In this document: positions 31,581 through 39,391 of the stretch, piece after piece | How positions within the stretch are numbered: the stretch's first letter is position 1 | How the letters are laid out: every line of letters begins with the position of its first letter | Notes under the pieces: generated by a model | The model's input: the letters and a program-made list of their open reading frames with translations, nothing else | The model's database searches: none | What the model was told of the DNA's origin: nothing | Assembly (NCBI GenBank): GCA_035552275.1 | Contig: DASZLR010000244.1 | Span: forward strand, 1-39,391 | Direction of reading: 5' to 3' | DNA from: DASVLX01 sp035552275 | GTDB lineage: Bacteria; Actinomycetota; Actinomycetes; Mycobacteriales; Pseudonocardiaceae | DNA: 39,391 bases | Position numbers and translations under genes: made by a program

Positions 31581-32450
31581 ATGACTACCCAGAGGCTTGC
31601 GACTCCCGAGGTTGACCTCACCTATGACGTCCACGGCCCGCTGCCCACCGTCGACGGACGCCCACCGCTGGTCATGATCGGCCAGCCGATGGCCGCCAGC
31701 GGCTTCAGCACACTGGCGTCGTTCTTCCCCGACCGAACCGTGGTCACCTACGACCCGCGCGGCATCGGCCGCAGCACCCGCAACGACGGCCGGGTCGACC
31801 ATGTGCCCACGATCCAGGCCGCCGACGTGCACGCCGTCATCGAGGCGCTCGGAGCCGGCCCGGTCGAGATGTTCGCCAGCAGCGGCGGCGCGGTGACCGC
31901 GCTCGCCCTGGTGGCGGCGTACCCCGATGACGTGACCACCCTGGTTGCGCACGAGCCGCCGATGATTCCGGTGCTCCCCGACGCCCAGGCCGCCGAGCGT
32001 GCCCGAGCCGGCTTCCGGGATGCGTACGAGGCGAAGGGCTCGAATGCCGGCATGGCGGCCTTCATCACGATGACGTCGTGGCGGGGCGAGTTCACCGACG
32101 ACTACTTCGCCCAGCCCGCGCCGGATCCCGCCACGTTCGGGATGCCGACCGAGGATGACGGCTCCCGTGACGACCCGCTGCTCTCCGACCGGTCGTGGGC
32201 GGTCAGCGGCTACCGGCCCGACGTCGACGCGTTGACCGCCGCGCGGACGCGGGTCGTGCTCGCTGTGGGCGAGGAGTCCCTGGGCGCGTTCACCGGGCGC
32301 ACCGCCGTGGCGACGGCCGAGCTGCTCGGTCAACAGGCGACGGTGTTCCCGAGCCACCACGGCGGCTTCGTCGGTGGCGAGTTCGGCTACGCCGGGCAGC
32401 CTGAGGCCTTCGCGCGCAGGCTGCGCGAGGTCCTCGACAACGTCCGCTGA
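31581..32450 (+). CDS. Alpha/beta hydrolase
   Basis: A 289-residue alpha/beta hydrolase. The strand-3 and helix loop is LVMIGQPMAASGFSTL, followed by TYDPRGIGRSTR. The nucleophile elbow is EMFASSGGAVTAL (SxSxG-like, with the first Gly replaced by Ala-Ser). The catalytic His is probably in FPSHHGGFVGGEF near the C-terminus. The Shine-Dalgarno GGAAGGGG is 11 bases from the ATG, longer than usual. It leads a probable operon with the DinB-like gene (29-bp gap) and the CDF-like gene (15-bp gap). The substrate is unknown. Confidence 0.88.
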   Translation: MTTQRLATPEVDLTYDVHGPLPTVDGRPPLVMIGQPMAASGFSTLASFFPDRTVVTYDPRGIGRSTRNDGRVDHVPTIQAADVHAVIEALGAGPVEMFASSGGAVTALALVAAYPDDVTTLVAHEPPMIPVLPDAQAAERARAGFRDAYEAKGSNAGMAAFITMTSWRGEFTDDYFAQPAPDPATFGMPTEDDGSRDDPLLSDRSWAVSGYRPDVDALTAARTRVVLAVGEESLGAFTGRTAVATAELLGQQATVFPSHHGGFVGGEFGYAGQPEAFARRLREVLDNVR

Positions 32451-32479
32451 CGATCGTCCGGCTCATCGGAGGAAAAGCC

Positions 32480-33115
32480 ATGACAGCGAACGAGATCAGC
32501 GAGATCAGGGCCGCGATCGCCGGCGAGCGAAAGGACCTGGCCGACATCGTCACCGGCCTGCCCGAGCCGATCTGGGACCAGCCGACGCTGTGCGCCGGCT
32601 GGCGGGTGCGCGAAGTGGTGGCCCACATGACGATGCCGTTCCGCTACTCGTCCGGGCGGTTCATGCTGGAAATGGTCACATCGCGCGGGAACTTCAACAA
32701 GATGGCCGACCGGCTGGCCCGTCGCGACGCAGCCGCGCTGTCGACCGGCGAACTGGCGAGCTCGCTCGCGGACAACATCGACCACCCGTGGAAGCCCCCG
32801 GGCGGCGGGTTCCAGGGCGCGCTGAGCCACGACGTGATCCACGGCATGGACATCACCGTCGGGCTCGGCCTAGACCGTCGGGTGCCCGAGAGCCGGCTGC
32901 GGATGGTGCTGGACGGCCTGACCCCGCGAGGCGTGAAGTTCTTCGGCGTCGACCTGGCCGACGTGCGACTGTGCGCCGACGATCTCGACTGGAGCTATGG
33001 CTCCGGCGCCCCGCTGTCCGGCGCGGCCAGCGATCTGTTGCTGGTGCTGTGCGGCCGGCGGCTGCCAACGGGCCGGCTGCGCGGCGAGCCGGCCGGACGG
33101 TTCAGCGTGGCGTGA
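32480..33115 (+). CDS. DinB/maleylpyruvate isomerase-like (mycothiol-type) enzyme
   Basis: A 211-residue protein of the four-helix DinB/MDMPI superfamily. The N-terminal pattern is LCAGWRVREVVAHMTMPF, which carries the first metal His. The second motif is ALSHDVIHGMDITVGLG, which supplies the remaining ligands. In many family members the residue four positions before the His is Glu; here it is His (H-D-V-I-H). Relatives include mycothiol-dependent maleylpyruvate isomerase and several thiol transferases. The Shine-Dalgarno GGAGG is seven bases before ATG. It is close enough to hmgA-fahA to be a candidate for the missing isomerase step, but it is in a different operon. Confidence 0.85.
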   Translation: MTANEISEIRAAIAGERKDLADIVTGLPEPIWDQPTLCAGWRVREVVAHMTMPFRYSSGRFMLEMVTSRGNFNKMADRLARRDAAALSTGELASSLADNIDHPWKPPGGGFQGALSHDVIHGMDITVGLGLDRRVPESRLRMVLDGLTPRGVKFFGVDLADVRLCADDLDWSYGSGAPLSGAASDLLLVLCGRRLPTGRLRGEPAGRFSVA

Positions 33116-33117
33116 GC

Positions 33118-33123
33118 CAGACT
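33118..33123 (+). promoter_or_regulatory. -10 hexamer, possible leaderless promoter (CDF-like gene)
   Basis: CAGACT lies seven bases before the GTG at 33131, the same as before the reductase at 18749. The gene may also be read from the upstream operon. Confidence 0.3.
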
Positions 33124-33130
33124 GCCCGGT

Positions 33131-33745
33131 GTGACGGATTCCCAGCGCACCCGGCGGATTCTGCTGCGCCGCGGCTTCGCGCTGGAATACGCCACCCTGG
33201 GCTGGAATGTCGTGGGGCTGGTGGTGCTGGCGATCAGCGCGATCGGCGCCCGCTCGGTGGCGCTGGCCGGATTCGGGCTGGACTCGCTGATCGAGATCGG
33301 CGCTTCCGTTGTGGTGGTGTGGGAACTGTCCGGCACTGGCGAGCACGGTGAGCACCGACAGCACCGCGAACTTCGCGCCCTGCGGCTGATCGGCGTCGGG
33401 TTCGCCCTGCTCGCGGTGTATCTGATCGTTCAGTCCACGCTCGTGCTGGCCACCGGTTTTCGCCCCGGACACAGCCCGGTCGGGATCGCCTGGACCGCGC
33501 TGACCGCCGTGGTGATGTTCGCCCTCGCGGCCGGCAAGGCCCGCACCGGCGCGGCGCTGGACAATCCGGTCCTCACCACCGAGGGTCGGGTCACCCTGAT
33601 CGATGGCGTTCTCGCGTCCGCCGTGCTGGCCGGTCTGCTGCTCAACGCCACGTTGGGCTGGTGGTGGGCGGACCCGGCCGCCGGCTATGTGCTGGTGTTC
33701 TACGCGGTGCGGGAGGTCCGGGCGATCGTCGCCGGGCAGGACTGA
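33131..33745 (+). CDS. CDF-like cation transporter, membrane domain only
   Basis: A 204-residue membrane protein with about five to six helices, resembling the transmembrane part of cation diffusion facilitators. An acidic helix-2 site is in ALAGFGLDSLIEIGAS. A second acidic pair is in TLIDGVLASAVLAG and WADPAAGYVL. The cytosolic metal-binding C-terminal domain of classical CDF proteins is missing; this short form is common in actinomycetes. The start is GTG 33131, 15 bp after the DinB-like gene. The His/Glu-rich loop GEHGEHRQHRE between helices 2 and 3 may bind metal. Confidence 0.82.
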   Translation: MTDSQRTRRILLRRGFALEYATLGWNVVGLVVLAISAIGARSVALAGFGLDSLIEIGASVVVVWELSGTGEHGEHRQHRELRALRLIGVGFALLAVYLIVQSTLVLATGFRPGHSPVGIAWTALTAVVMFALAAGKARTGAALDNPVLTTEGRVTLIDGVLASAVLAGLLLNATLGWWWADPAAGYVLVFYAVREVRAIVAGQD

Positions 33746-33821
33746 TGCTGGTCCCGAAACCTGATCGCGAAACGACAGTTCGCGCATAGCTGATTACGGT
33801 GCGGACACCCGCCGGCGGCGG

Positions 33822-33827
33822 CAGCAT
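33822..33827 (+). promoter_or_regulatory. -10 hexamer, possible leaderless promoter (F420-type oxidoreductase)
   Basis: CAGCAT lies exactly six bases before the ATG at 33834. It keeps A2 and T6 of the core; a TACGGT at 33795-33800 is an alternative. Confidence 0.35.
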
Positions 33828-33833
33828 GGGGGC

Positions 33834-34712
33834 ATGACCGAGATCCAGTTCGGCGTGAACCTGCGCGCCGTGACCTCGCGCCAGGACCTGCGTGAGTGGG
33901 CCGGCCGGGCCGATGAGCTCGGCTACGACGTGCTGGCCGCGCCGGATCACCTCGGCGGCGTCGCACCGTTCACCGTGCTGGCCGCCGCGGCGATGGTCAG
34001 CACCCGGCTGCGGTTGCGCAGCTACGTGCTCAATGTCGGCTTCTGGAATCCGGCGCTGCTCGCCCGCGAGGTGGCCACCCTGGACGCGCTGTCCGACGGC
34101 CGGGTCGAGCTGGGGCTGGGCGCCGGACACATGAAGGCCGAGCACGACGATGCCGGGCTGCCCTGGTTGCCGTTCGAGCAGCGGGTGCGGGCGCTGGAGG
34201 ACACCTTGATCGAGGTGCGTCGCCGGCTCGCCGACGAGTCGCACCAGCCGCAACCGGTGCAGCGGCCGGTGCCGGTGATGGTGGCCGCGATGTCCCGGCA
34301 GGCGCTGACCGTCGCGGCCCGGCACGCCGAGCTGATCGGCTTCGCCGGGCTGCGGCAGGTCAAGGGTGCGCCACTGGGCACACTGACGATCTGCTCGGCC
34401 GCGGAGCTCACGGAACGGGTGGAGCTGGTGCGCGAGCAGGCCGACGGCCGGCCGTACCGGTCCGACATCCTGCTACAGGCCGTGGTGATCGGCCCGGATC
34501 CCGAACGGGCGGCGGCCGAGTGGGCCGCGAAACTACTCGGAGTGACCGTCGCGCAGGTGCTCGACACGCCGTTCGCGCTGTTCGCCGAGGACGCCGAGCG
34601 GGCGGCGGACGAGCTGCGCCGCCGGCAGAAGGCCTTTGGCCTGGACAGCATCTCCACCCACCGGCCCAACATGGAGGCACTTGGGGAGGTGATCGCCGGG
34701 TACCGGGGCTGA
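33834..34712 (+). CDS. LLM-class F420-dependent oxidoreductase
   Basis: A 292-residue luciferase-like TIM-barrel protein of the F420-using type (TIGR03621-like). Matching segments are the opening QFGVNLRAVTSRQDL, YDVLAAPDHLGG, LRSYVLNVGFWNPALLAREV, and the cofactor loop LSDGRVELGLGAGHMKAEHD. Others are PVPVMVAAMSRQALTVAARH and the C-terminal STHRPNMEALGEVIAGY. It stands alone; F420-dependent members reduce or oxidise diverse substrates. A 12-bp imperfect tandem duplication lies just after its stop. Confidence 0.9.
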   Translation: MTEIQFGVNLRAVTSRQDLREWAGRADELGYDVLAAPDHLGGVAPFTVLAAAAMVSTRLRLRSYVLNVGFWNPALLAREVATLDALSDGRVELGLGAGHMKAEHDDAGLPWLPFEQRVRALEDTLIEVRRRLADESHQPQPVQRPVPVMVAAMSRQALTVAARHAELIGFAGLRQVKGAPLGTLTICSAAELTERVELVREQADGRPYRSDILLQAVVIGPDPERAAAEWAAKLLGVTVAQVLDTPFALFAEDAERAADELRRRQKAFGLDSISTHRPNMEALGEVIAGYRG

Positions 34713-34719
34713 ACTGGTC

Positions 34720-34743
34720 GAACGGGCGATTGAACGGGCGGTG
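34720..34743. repeat. 12-bp imperfect tandem duplication just after a stop codon
   Basis: GAACGGGCGATT is followed by GAACGGGCGGTG, starting eight bases after the oxidoreductase stop; ten of twelve positions match. Confidence 0.75.
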
Positions 34744-34810
34744 GCTGGGAATCTCTGGTAACAAGAGCCGCAGGATTGCCGTAGATACTGGGAAAACACC
34801 GGAGACAACG

Positions 34811-35071
34811 ATGTGCCGGCCAAGTTTTGTGGTGTGCGACGACCTGTCCCAGCCGTGCGAGATCGACGCGGACGATCCCGAACATCCGCTGGTGCGTATC
34901 CGAAGAGGTCAACCATTCACTCCTTTGTTGGCCCAGTTGCTGTCGGTGGGCTTCCGTTCGATCGCATACGCTGCATCCGACGCGCCAACACCGGAGCGTG
35001 ATCAGATCGAGCGGAGGACCACGCATGCGGGTGTGGCCGGGCCGGGCGTATCCGCTGGGCGCCACCTATGA
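34811..35071 (+). CDS. Small unknown protein ahead of glgX
   Basis: An 86-residue ORF with no domain I recognise: an acidic N-terminal half (VVCDDLSQPCEIDADDPEHP), a middle VRIRRGQPFTPLLAQLLSVG, then a hydrophilic tail. ATG 34811 has GGAG six bases upstream, and the first 60 codons show the G/C third-position preference of real genes in this window. The last 15 codons overlap the start of glgX (47 bp), and the tail there looks like read-through. It may be a regulator or leader of the glgX-treY operon. A competing reading, an N-terminal extension of glgX in another frame, is less likely given the clean glgX Shine-Dalgarno. Confidence 0.55.
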   Translation: MCRPSFVVCDDLSQPCEIDADDPEHPLVRIRRGQPFTPLLAQLLSVGFRSIAYAASDAPTPERDQIERRTTHAGVAGPGVSAGRHL

Positions 35072-37199
35072 CGGCACCGGGACGAACTTCGCGGTGTTCT
35101 CGGAGGCCGCCGCGGAGGTAGAGCTGTGCCTGTTCGACGCCAACGGGGCCGAAGAGCGGGTGACGCTGGACGAGGTGGACGGCTTCGTGCACCACGGCTA
35201 CCTGCCCAACATCGGGCCGGGGCAGAAGTACGGCTACCGGGTGCGCGGTCCGTATGAGCCGCGGCAGGGCAAGCGGTGCAATGAGGCCAAGCTGCTGCTC
35301 GACCCGTACGCGAAAGCCGTGGTCGGCGAGCTGGACTGGCAGGAGTCGGTGTTCGGCTACCAGTTCGGCGAGCCGGAGAACCGCAACGATGCCGACTCGG
35401 CCGGGCACGTGCCGATGGCGGTGGTGACCAACCCGTTCTTCGACTGGAACAACGACCGCCCGCCGCGCATCCCGTACCACGAAACGGTGATCTACGAGGC
35501 GCACGTGCGGGGTTTGACCATGGCGCATCCCAAGGTGCCCGAGCCCTTGCGCGGCACCTACGCGGGCCTGGCGCACCCGGCGGTGATCGAGCATCTGCTC
35601 CGGCTGGGCGTCACCACCGTCGAGCTGATGCCGGTGCACCAGTTCGTCAGCGAGCATCACCTGGTGGAACGCGGGCTGAGCAACTACTGGGGCTACAACA
35701 CCCTGGCGTTTCTGGCCCCGCACGCCGGTTTCTCGTCCGGCGACGGCACCGGCGAGCAGGTGCAGGAGTTCAAGGGCATGGTGCGCGCCCTGCACGCCGA
35801 GGGCATCGAGGTGATCCTCGACGTCGTGTACAACCACACCGCCGAGGGCAACCACCTCGGTCCCACGCTGTCCATGCGCGGGCTGGACAACGAGGCGTAC
35901 TACCGGCTGGTCGAGGACGATCCCCGCTATTACATGGACTACACCGGCACCGGCAACTCGCTGAACATGCGCAACCCGCACACCCTGCAACTGGTGATGG
36001 ACTCGCTGCGGTACTGGGTGACCGAGATGCACGTCGACGGCTTCCGGTTCGACCTGGCCGCCACCCTGGCCCGCGAGTTCTACGATGTGGACCGGCTGAG
36101 CGCGTTCTTCGACATCGTCCAGCAGGACCCGGTGATCAGCCAGGTCAAGCTGATCGCCGAGCCGTGGGACGTCGGACCCGGCGGTTACCAGGTCGGCAAC
36201 TTCCCATCACTGTGGACGGAGTGGAACGGCCGGTTCCGCGACACGGTCAGGGATTTCTGGCGCGGCAGCCCCGGCACGCTCGGCGAGTTCGCCTCCCGGC
36301 TGACCGGTTCCAGCGATCTCTACCAGGACGACGGCCGCCGGCCGTTCGCCTCGATCAACTTCGTCACCGCGCACGACGGCTTCACGCTCACCGACCTGGT
36401 GTCCTACAACGACAAGCACAACGAGGCCAACGGCGAGGACAATCGGGACGGCGCGGACGACAACCGATCGTGGAACTGCGGTGTCGAAGGCCCGACCGAC
36501 GACAGCGCGGTGGTCGAGTTGCGCGGCCGGCAGCGGCGCAACCTGGTGGCGACGTTGTTGCTGTCCCAGGGCGTGCCGATGCTGCTGCACGGCGACGAGC
36601 TGGGCCGCAGCCAGCACGGCAACAACAACTCCTACTGCCAGGACAACGATCTGTCCTATCTGGACTGGAAAGCGGCGGAGAAGGAAGGCGAGCTACAGAG
36701 CTTCGTCAGCACGATGATCGCGTTCCGGCGCGCTCACCCGGTGTTCCGCCGCCGCCGGTTCTTCGAGGGACGGCCGACCAGTCGCGGCGCCGACATCAAT
36801 GACATCGCCTGGTTCACTCCGGACGGTCAGGAGATGACCGAGCAGGACTGGGAGGTCGAGTTCGGCCGGGCCATCGCGGTCTACCTCAACGGCGACGGGA
36901 TCGATGAGCTCGACCAGTACGGCGAGCCGGTGGTGGACGACTCATTCCTGCTCTGCTTCAACGCCCACTACGAGGATCTGGAGTTCAGCGCCCCGCCGGT
37001 CGAGTACGGCCGGGAGTGGGCGGTGGTGGTGGACACCGCTGGCGGCAAGGTGGTGGTCGAGTCGACCGCCGGGCCCGGCGATCCCGCCGACGGATACGGC
37101 GCGGAGCAGGTCGAGCTGGCCGAGGGCCAGACGCTGGCCGCCGAGCGCACGATCACCGTCCAGTCCCGGTCGCTGCTGGTGTTGCAGAGGCTCCCGTGA
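35025..37199 (+). CDS. glgX: Glycogen debranching enzyme GlgX (isoamylase type, GH13)
   Basis: A 724-residue isoamylase-type debranching enzyme that cleaves alpha-1,6 branches of glycogen or limit dextrins. A CBM48-like N-domain (YPLGATYDGTGTNFAVFSE) precedes the GH13 barrel: VEVILDVVYNHTAEG-type region I (near 260-275), nucleophile Asp343 (VDGFRFDLAATLAR), acid Glu379 (LIAEPWDVGPGGYQVG) and the transition-state His-Asp (VTAHDGFTLTDLVSYN). The start is ATG 35025, seven bases after GGAGG; a longer in-frame extension upstream is unlikely. Its stop overlaps the treY start (GTGA). Debranched maltooligosaccharides are the substrate for TreY, so the order fits a trehalose-from-glycogen route. Confidence 0.96.
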   Translation: MRVWPGRAYPLGATYDGTGTNFAVFSEAAAEVELCLFDANGAEERVTLDEVDGFVHHGYLPNIGPGQKYGYRVRGPYEPRQGKRCNEAKLLLDPYAKAVVGELDWQESVFGYQFGEPENRNDADSAGHVPMAVVTNPFFDWNNDRPPRIPYHETVIYEAHVRGLTMAHPKVPEPLRGTYAGLAHPAVIEHLLRLGVTTVELMPVHQFVSEHHLVERGLSNYWGYNTLAFLAPHAGFSSGDGTGEQVQEFKGMVRALHAEGIEVILDVVYNHTAEGNHLGPTLSMRGLDNEAYYRLVEDDPRYYMDYTGTGNSLNMRNPHTLQLVMDSLRYWVTEMHVDGFRFDLAATLAREFYDVDRLSAFFDIVQQDPVISQVKLIAEPWDVGPGGYQVGNFPSLWTEWNGRFRDTVRDFWRGSPGTLGEFASRLTGSSDLYQDDGRRPFASINFVTAHDGFTLTDLVSYNDKHNEANGEDNRDGADDNRSWNCGVEGPTDDSAVVELRGRQRRNLVATLLLSQGVPMLLHGDELGRSQHGNNNSYCQDNDLSYLDWKAAEKEGELQSFVSTMIAFRRAHPVFRRRRFFEGRPTSRGADINDIAWFTPDGQEMTEQDWEVEFGRAIAVYLNGDGIDELDQYGEPVVDDSFLLCFNAHYEDLEFSAPPVEYGREWAVVVDTAGGKVVVESTAGPGDPADGYGAEQVELAEGQTLAAERTITVQSRSLLVLQRLP

Positions 37200-39391
37200 C
37201 GGGACGACCGGCATCCACCTACCGGGTGCAGCTGCAACCCCGTTTCACTTTCGATGACCTGGCCGCGGTGGCCGACTATCTGGCCGCGCTGGGCGTCGGC
37301 GCCGTCTACGCCTCGCCGATGCTGGAAGCCGCCGCCGGATCGACGCACGGCTACGACGTGGTCGATCCCAGCCGGGCGTCTGGGCAGCTCGGTGGCGAGC
37401 CGGGCCGGCAACGGCTGGCCCGCCGGCTGCGCGATCTGGGGCTCGGCCTGGTGGTCGACATCGTGCCCAACCACGTCGACGTGTCCGATCCGGCGGCGAA
37501 CCGGTGGTGGTGGGACGTGCTGGCGCACGGCCGCGATTCGTCGTTCGCGCACTACTTCGACATCGACTGGGCCGCCGGCCCGCTGCTGCTGCCGATGCTG
37601 CCCGATGACGGCGATCCGCTGGCGGAACTGAAGATCGACGGTGATCAGCTGGCCTGGCGCGAGCTACGGTTCCCGATCGCCGCCGGAACGCTGGACGGCG
37701 GTCCGCAGGACGTGCACGATCGGCAGCACTACCGGCTGGTGTCCTGGCGGCGGGCCGCGGATTCGTTGACCTACCGGCGGTTCTTCGACATCACCAATCT
37801 GGCCGCCGTGCGGGTCGAGGACCCGGAGGTGTTCGCGGCCGCGCACGGCGAGGTGTTGCGCTGGGCGCGGGCCGGGGACGTCAACGGGCTGCGCGTCGAT
37901 CACGTCGACGGGCTGGCCGATCCGGGCGGCTACCTGCGTCGGCTGCGGGCGAGCCTGCCCGGCGGCTGGCTGGTGGTGGAGAAGATCCTCGCGGTGGGGG
38001 AGCCGTTGCCGGTGGGCTGGCCGGTGCACGGAACCACCGGCTACGACGCGCTGCGGGATGTCGGCGGGGTGTTCGTCGATCAGGCCGGCGAGCCGGGACT
38101 GACCGCGTTGGCCGCGCGACTGTGCGGCGAGCAGGACGTTGTCGCGCTGGAACGGGAGGGCCGGCGGCTGGTGGTGACCAGCTCGTTGCGCTCGGAGGTG
38201 AACCGGATCGCCCGGCTGCTGCCGGAGGTTCGCGCCGACCTGGCGGTGGCCGCGGTCGGTGAGCTGTTGGCCTCGTTTCCGGTGTACCGCAGCTATCTGC
38301 CGGCCGGGCGCGGGCATTTCGACCAGGCGCTGGCGACCGCGCGCGGAGCGCGGCCGGAGCTGGCCGACGCGCTGGACGTGATCGCCGGGATCATGGCTCG
38401 CGAGCCGGACGGCGAGCTGGCGACCAGGGTGCAGCAGACCTCGGGCATGGTGATGGCCAAAGGCGTCGAGGACACCGTGTGCTACCGGTATCCGCGGCTG
38501 GTCGGGCTGAACGAGGTCGGCGGCGACCTGCGCCGGTTCGGCGTGTCGGTGGCCGAGTTCCACGCCGCCGCGCAGGCCCGCGAGTCGGGCTGGCCGGCCA
38601 CCATGACCGCACTGTCCACACACGACACCAAGCGCGGCGAGGACGTCCGGGCCCGGCTGGCGGTGCTCGCCGAACTGCCCGACGAGTTCGCGGAACTGGT
38701 GCGGGGCCTGCGAAATCGCCATCGGCTGCCCGAGCCGACGATCGAGCTGCTCGGCTGGCAGACGCTGGTCGGCGCCTGGCCGATCGACGCCGGCCGGCTC
38801 ACCGACTATCTGCTCAAGGCCGCGCGCGAGGCCAAACTTCGTACCACCTGGACCGAGCCGGACGCCGAATTCGAGGACGCGCTGCGGCAGTGGGTCGCCG
38901 ATGTGCTCGGCGATCCGGACACCGCCGAACCGCTGGCCGCCTTCGTGGCGCGGATCAAGCGTGCCGGCTGGTCCAACGCGCTGGGCCAGAAGCTGGCGCA
39001 GCTCGCCGGGCCGGGCGTGCCCGATGTGTACCAGGGCAGCGAGCTGTGGGAGGACTCGCTGGTCGACCCGGACAACCGGCGGCCGGTAGATTTCGCCGTT
39101 CGGCGGGCGTTGTTGGACCGGGTGTGCGGCGGCTGGCTGCCGGCGGTGGACGAGACCGGGGCCGCCAAACTGCTGGTGGTGCGTCGGGCATTGCGGCTGC
39201 GCCGCGAGCGGCCCGAGCTGTTCCACGGCTACCGGCCGCTGTCGGCCGAGGGCCCGGCCGCCGGGCACGTGCTGGCGTTCGCCCGGGACGGCCTGGTCGC
39301 GGTGGCGACCCGGTTGCCGATCGGGCTGGACCGCGCCGGCGGCTGGCGGGACACCGTGCTTCCGTTGCCTGATGGGACACAGTGGACTGAC
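37196..39391 (+). CDS. treY: Maltooligosyl trehalose synthase TreY (3' end beyond window)
   Basis: 732 codons are visible, running off the right edge. TreY turns the reducing end of maltooligosaccharides into a trehalose unit, which TreZ then releases. The family start (STYRVQLQPRFTFDDLAAV, then ALGVGAVYASPML and GSTHGYDVVDP) is diagnostic. VVDIVPNHVDV, the nucleophile Asp in LRVDHVDGLADP (about 37900), the Glu in LVVEKILA and the later VMAKGVEDTVCYRY and LSTHDTKRGEDVRARL confirm it. It begins with GTG overlapping the glgX stop, so the two are co-translated. A treZ gene is expected downstream. Confidence 0.96.
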   Translation, partial: MTGRPASTYRVQLQPRFTFDDLAAVADYLAALGVGAVYASPMLEAAAGSTHGYDVVDPSRASGQLGGEPGRQRLARRLRDLGLGLVVDIVPNHVDVSDPAANRWWWDVLAHGRDSSFAHYFDIDWAAGPLLLPMLPDDGDPLAELKIDGDQLAWRELRFPIAAGTLDGGPQDVHDRQHYRLVSWRRAADSLTYRRFFDITNLAAVRVEDPEVFAAAHGEVLRWARAGDVNGLRVDHVDGLADPGGYLRRLRASLPGGWLVVEKILAVGEPLPVGWPVHGTTGYDALRDVGGVFVDQAGEPGLTALAARLCGEQDVVALEREGRRLVVTSSLRSEVNRIARLLPEVRADLAVAAVGELLASFPVYRSYLPAGRGHFDQALATARGARPELADALDVIAGIMAREPDGELATRVQQTSGMVMAKGVEDTVCYRYPRLVGLNEVGGDLRRFGVSVAEFHAAAQARESGWPATMTALSTHDTKRGEDVRARLAVLAELPDEFAELVRGLRNRHRLPEPTIELLGWQTLVGAWPIDAGRLTDYLLKAAREAKLRTTWTEPDAEFEDALRQWVADVLGDPDTAEPLAAFVARIKRAGWSNALGQKLAQLAGPGVPDVYQGSELWEDSLVDPDNRRPVDFAVRRALLDRVCGGWLPAVDETGAAKLLVVRRALRLRRERPELFHGYRPLSAEGPAAGHVLAFARDGLVAVATRLPIGLDRAGGWRDTVLPLPDGTQWTD

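Noticed and set aside
34827..35024. N-terminal extension of GlgX
   Set aside because: The extension has no similarity to isoamylases, and ATG 35025 has GGAGG seven bases upstream just before the family's usual first residues.
37664..39268. 534-codon antisense frame inside treY
   Set aside because: It is a shadow of the treY codon pattern; no domain was recognised.

Overview
This is a 39.4-kb stretch of a high-GC actinomycete chromosome. A mycolata or Pseudonocardiales-type organism fits best. The clues are the high GC, frequent GTG and TTG starts, an XRE/DUF5753 plus DUF397 pair, an F420-type oxidoreductase, a mycothiol-type DinB enzyme, a DprE2-like reductase and an actinobacterial LexA box. 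The genus cannot be read from the sequence. Coding density is very high: no gap exceeds about 230 bp. I saw no rRNA, tRNA, CRISPR array, insertion sequence, integrase or replication origin.

Layout. Positions 1-5.1 kb hold the 5' end of a sugar epimerase gene, a stand-alone nuoD, a luciferase-like oxidoreductase, a COG4280-type membrane protein with a tiny membrane partner, a DMT-type permease and a VOC protein. Positions 5.2-12.2 kb hold a large ATP-binding LuxR regulator, a methyltransferase, an AlkZ-like winged-helix protein, a DUF1059 protein, a methyltransferase remnant with an internal deletion, a small LuxR regulator and an FAD monooxygenase. Positions 12.2-18.7 kb are the most striking part: two translationally coupled minus-strand genes. 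The first encodes a 1338-residue NACHT/pentapeptide/WD40 STAND protein and the second an 836-residue membrane KAP-family NTPase with a Clp_N-like front end. They look like a signal-sensing conflict or defence system. Positions 18.7-25 kb hold a DprE2-like reductase, the XRE/DUF397 pair, a 31-codon DnaJ-type zinc-finger ORF, and a TetR-controlled cluster of MFS efflux pump, quinone reductase and hydrolase.

Positions 25-34.7 kb hold a papain-like protease, the homogentisate pathway genes hmgA-fahA, a TauD-like dioxygenase, a MerR-PP2C fusion, an AlkB homologue under a perfect LexA box, a hydrolase with a DinB/maleylpyruvate-isomerase-like enzyme and a CDF-like transporter, and an F420-type oxidoreductase. 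Positions 34.8 kb to the end hold a small unknown ORF, then glgX and treY. These last two form the start of a trehalose-from-glycogen operon that runs off the window.

Regulation. Many single genes have a YANNNT or TANNNT -10 hexamer exactly six (sometimes seven or eight) bases before the start codon and no Shine-Dalgarno, so leaderless transcripts are expected. Genes with good Shine-Dalgarno sequences are mostly in operons or behind operators. Several convergent pairs overlap at their 3' ends.
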